Of a DNA stretch of 7,920 bases, positions 6,159 through 7,920 are shown in pieces. The position numbers and the translations under genes were made by a program. This DNA comes from JBNJEM01 sp051745935 (GTDB taxonomy: Bacteria > Planctomycetota > Planctomycetia > Pirellulales > Pirellulaceae), in the NCBI GenBank assembly GCA_051745935.1, contig JBNJEM010000363.1, positions 1 through 7,920 on the forward strand, written 5' to 3'. The notes below the pieces were generated by a model. It made no database searches and was not told the DNA's origin. It worked only from the letters and a program-made list of their open reading frames with translations. Each line of letters opens with the position of its first letter. Within the stretch, counting starts at the first letter, position 1.

Positions 6159-6320
6159 CTAGAAGGCAGCTCGCCACAATCCGTGCTCGGGCAAACGGGT
6201 CCATGGGCTCAATGCAATTGATTCCGACACCCAGTGGCGAACCGCTTCCGGCTTGCAATGCTCGGCCTCACTGCCGGAAACCGTAGGGGGTTCATCAGGG
6301 CCCAGCCTGGCCGCCCACAT
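6159..6320 (-). CDS. Doubtful small ORF on the opposite strand
   Basis: A 53-codon minus-strand frame starting MWAARLGPDEPP and ending EHGLWRAAF. The frame is open about 25 codons further upstream. Its GC-rich third positions resemble the real genes and it is rich in Trp, Glu and Pro, unlike a typical shadow frame. No Shine-Dalgarno is seen and no family is recognised; it could be the C-terminal remnant of a decayed gene. It falls in the 612-bp gap between ykgJ and the HU gene and converges with ykgJ. Confidence 0.25.
   Translation of the reverse strand: MWAARLGPDEPPTVSGSEAEHCKPEAVRHWVSESIALSPWTRLPEHGLWRAAF
6246..6279. repeat. Hairpin with 20-nt loop downstream of ykgJ
   Basis: TTCCGGC (6246-6252) and GCCGGAA (6273-6279) form a perfect 7-bp inverted repeat about 120 nt past the ykgJ stop. 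No T-tract follows on the plus strand, so a terminator role is unproven. It lies inside the small opposite-strand frame and may be incidental. Confidence 0.25.
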
Positions 6321-6550
6321 GGCGGCGGGTGGCGTTTTGTAGCGAGTTTGAGGATTGGTTGAAGTTGGCCGGCTGGCTGGCCGATAATGCCATCAAGACG
6401 CCACTGGACCGCTAGTGCCGCTAGTGCGTTGAACCGGCGCCGAGAATTCCGGTCGTTGGAAATACTTTTGCTGTAAGGGCTTATGAGAATAATCGGCTTC
6501 GCGACCACGGGATTGAATATAAGCTGTTTCTTTGGAACGACTTACACTTG

Positions 6551-6715
6551 ATGGCGAAATCCACCAAGGGCCTGAGGTTCCCCCCGCTCTTGAAGGGTGT
6601 CCAAGCGGGAGATCACGTGGGTCGAGGTGCAGTGAGCTTGACTCTAATGCTTGTGGCATCTACACTTGGAGCAATAATAGGCGGGTGGAAGGAGCGAGGT
6701 TTCCGGACCTTTTGA
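6551..6715 (+). CDS. Doubtful 54-aa single-helix membrane protein
   Basis: ATG at 6551 opens a 54-codon frame with a basic N-terminus (MAKSTKGLRFPP), one clear hydrophobic segment (AVSLTLMLVASTLGAIIGGW, about residues 27-46) and a basic end. The frame continues open about 40 codons upstream to a TAG, without an ATG, so a decayed longer gene is also possible. The hydrophobic part coincides with the proposed HU promoter, which argues against the ORF. Only weak purine-rich sequence (GGAA, too distant) precedes the start. No family recognised. Confidence 0.25.
   Translation: MAKSTKGLRFPPLLKGVQAGDHVGRGAVSLTLMLVASTLGAIIGGWKERGFRTF
6638..6666 (+). promoter_or_regulatory. Sigma70-type promoter of the HU gene
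   Basis: TTGACT (6638-6643) and TACACT (6661-6666) are separated by exactly 17 bp, each close to consensus. Transcription would start near 6673 and give a leader of roughly 65 nt that contains the GAGGGAG ribosome-binding site. The strength fits an abundant nucleoid protein. Confidence 0.55.
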
Positions 6716-6738
6716 GTGCCCAGCGAGGGAGTTGAGTC

Positions 6739-7170
6739 GTGACGAAGAAAGAGATCGTCAAGACGATTTCCGAAGAGATCGGCTTGACCCAGCTTAAGAC
6801 CAAAGAAATTGTCCAAAAGACCTTTGACGCGATTGTTCGTTCCCTGGTGGACGAAAGACGTATTGAGTTGCGCAATTTCGGAGTCTTCGAAGTCAAAAAA
6901 CGGGCGGCTCGCAAAGCGCGCAACCCGCGAACTGGGCAGCGGGTGGAGGTGCCGGAGAAATTCGTGGTCACCTTCAAACCGGGTAAGGAAATGGAGGAAC
7001 GGGTACGGGAGCTGGAGCGACAGGCGGGCGAGGCGGTCGCCCAAGAGTACGAAAGCGTCAACGTCAACGCGCCGCCCGCACCAGCACCCATTGAGGCGGT
7101 TGACCCGGAACAGCCCGCCCCCCCCAGGTCGCCAGCACCAGAAACATTGGGACCGCCGCAAGGATTTTGA
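6739..7170 (+). CDS. HU/IHF-family DNA-binding protein with Pro/Ala-rich tail
   Basis: Histone-like nucleoid protein that binds and bends DNA as a dimer. Residues 1-90 are a full HU fold: MTKKEIVKTISEE helix, LTQLKTKEIVQKTFDAIV helix, RIELRNFGVFEVKKRAARKA at the base of the beta arm, the arm tip RNPRTGQ with the intercalating Pro63, and FKPGKEMEERV closing the fold. Beyond this is an acidic, then Pro/Ala-rich tail (about 97-143, e.g. APPAPAPIEA) absent from standard 90-aa HU; it looks disordered and could mediate protein contacts or tune DNA binding. The start is GTG at 6739, supported by GAGGGAG about 7 nt upstream and by the standard HU N-terminus. A good promoter precedes it and a weak terminator follows. 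Unlike the basic tails of some bacterial HU proteins, this one has few Lys or Arg. Confidence 0.93.
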   Translation: MTKKEIVKTISEEIGLTQLKTKEIVQKTFDAIVRSLVDERRIELRNFGVFEVKKRAARKARNPRTGQRVEVPEKFVVTFKPGKEMEERVRELERQAGEAVAQEYESVNVNAPPAPAPIEAVDPEQPAPPRSPAPETLGPPQGF

Positions 7171-7239
7171 TTCAGCGTGGGAGGTGTCTGATACACGGCG
7201 AATCCAGGGCTGGTGTCTCACAGTCGGTAACGAAACCTG

Positions 7240-7267
7240 GTTTCCGCCCCCTGGAAACTCTTCTTTG
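7240..7267 (+). terminator. Weak intrinsic terminator candidate after the HU gene
   Basis: GTTTCC (7240-7245) and GGAAAC (7253-7258) form a 6-bp stem around a C-rich 7-nt loop, followed by TCTTCTTT. It is 70 nt past the HU stop and correctly oriented. The stem is short and the T-tract interrupted, so efficiency is doubtful. The remaining gap to the next gene (7259-7545) shows only a 7-bp hairpin with a TCGG loop at 7451-7468. Confidence 0.35.
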
Positions 7268-7545
7268 GTGGCAGGACGCTTGAGGGATGTGGCGGAGGGG
7301 GGGTTGGCAGGGCCTTTTAGAGAACGTACCGCCGCCGTGCGCATCCCAGACACGGTTTATCCTGGCGGGCACGGTGGCCCGAGCCGTTAATCGCTCATCT
7401 GATGACGGTCAGGTTCCGTAAATAACGTCGCGAAATGGAATTACGACGGGTTGGTTCTCGGGAGCCAGTTCGGTTGTAGGGCGGATGTTTTCGACGCGCG
7501 CCGTGCGTTGAAAGCGATCCATTCTGTTCAGGGAGGATTGACTCG

Positions 7546-7764
7546 ATGCGTCGAATCTTGTACGGGGTGCTGCTGTGCACGCTGTTGAGTACCAGTGTAG
7601 GGTGTTTTCTGCCGATCTATTCGGCGGATCGATCCCGCCGAACTCGACAGTTGATTTTTACGTCGGAAGACATGCGCCAGATGCTCAACCAATGGGAACG
7701 AATTTGGTTCTTGGATCAGCCCAGTCACATGAGTCCGGAACGGGTCCATGGCGGCGTGATTTAG
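7546..7764 (+). CDS. Small planctomycete-type lipoprotein of unknown function
   Basis: A 72-aa protein with a lipoprotein signal peptide: basic MRR, hydrophobic LYGVLLCTLLST, and Cys20 (TSVGC) as the likely lipid-modified residue. The -3 Ser makes the lipobox atypical. If processed, about 52 residues remain, tethered to a membrane. The mature part has a charged helix-like middle (TSEDMRQMLNQWERIWF) and ends in DQPSHMSPERVHGGVI, which I recall as a conserved ending of small planctomycete proteins, though this cannot be checked here. Function is unknown. The start is certain: GGGAGGA (7531-7537) lies 8 nt upstream of the ATG. It is on the same strand as HU but 375 nt away, so probably transcribed separately. 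Confidence 0.75.
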   Translation: MRRILYGVLLCTLLSTSVGCFLPIYSADRSRRTRQLIFTSEDMRQMLNQWERIWFLDQPSHMSPERVHGGVI

Positions 7765-7840
7765 CACGCGGTGAGCTGAAACAAGGAACATTGGACGTCG
7801 CATGGACGGTGAGGGCGAGGGTGGGATGGCGAAAAACTTT

Positions 7841-7900
7841 AGGTCCTTGTAGCCCGTTTTGTTGCGCCTTGCGTCCTTGCCCGCGTCGAATCAAGGACCT
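7841..7900. repeat. Perfect 9-bp inverted repeat near the right edge
   Basis: AGGTCCTTG (7841-7849) and CAAGGACCT (7892-7900) are exact reverse complements 42 nt apart, 77 nt past the lipoprotein stop. A further TCCTTG occurs between them (7873-7878). It could form a long-loop hairpin at the 3' end of the lipoprotein transcript, or be two oppositely oriented pieces of the edge repeat. Confidence 0.5.
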
Positions 7901-7920
7901 CAGGGACTGAAAGGACCAAA
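7893..7920. repeat. Degenerate 9-bp-period GGAC repeat running off the edge
   Basis: Consecutive units AAGGACCTC, AGGGACTGA and AAGGACCAA share GGAC in the same phase with a 9-bp period, and the array reaches the last base of the window. It resembles intergenic minisatellite-like repeats. Its full length is unknown because the window ends. Confidence 0.5.

Noticed and set aside
6613..7353. 246-codon minus-strand frame opposite the HU gene
   Set aside because: It is antisense to an unmistakable HU gene with promoter and ribosome-binding site; no recognisable domain in the product.
6809..7390. 193-codon plus-strand frame through the HU gene in another frame
   Set aside because: Out-of-frame shadow of HU that continues into non-coding sequence with the candidate terminator.

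Overview
This 7.9 kb window is most likely chromosomal DNA of a planctomycete, probably Pirellulales-like. The case rests on the gene set and is inference: a small lipoprotein ending in a PSHMSPERVHGGVI-type motif, an HU protein with a Pro/Ala-rich tail, a one-domain FHA protein, a compact YkgJ protein, long gene-poor gaps and short degenerate repeats between genes. There are no rRNA or tRNA genes, no CRISPR array, no recognisable transposase and no phage genes.

Left part, minus strand (about 1-1750): two genes of a nickel/cobalt ECF-type uptake system. The membrane metal-binding component CbiM is followed 7 nt later by a NikL/CbiL-like periplasmic partner that has a His-Asp-rich metal-binding stretch and a C-terminal membrane anchor. 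A near-consensus promoter, with a dyad over its -10 box, lies upstream of cbiM. The usual CbiQ and CbiO partners are not in the window; no gene for them begins before the left edge.

Region 1750-2173: no convincing gene. It holds a roughly 370-bp segment bracketed by two nested inverted repeats (an outer 13-mer and an inner decamer array), possibly a small non-autonomous or decayed mobile element.

Middle, minus strand (2174-4674): a xylose-isomerase-like TIM-barrel protein, a small unknown ORF and a TIGR01212/YhcC-type radical SAM protein. Divergent to the last, on the plus strand, is a short FHA-domain protein.

Right part, plus strand (4772-7920): FHA protein, a possible folded RNA segment directly after its stop, YkgJ-type Fe/Zn-binding protein, a 612-bp gap with two weak small ORFs and a good promoter, HU-like DNA-binding protein, and a conserved-looking small lipoprotein. 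The window ends inside a degenerate 9-bp-period repeat. The plus-strand genes are widely spaced and look mostly monocistronic. Only cbiM and the NikL-like gene form a clear functional unit.
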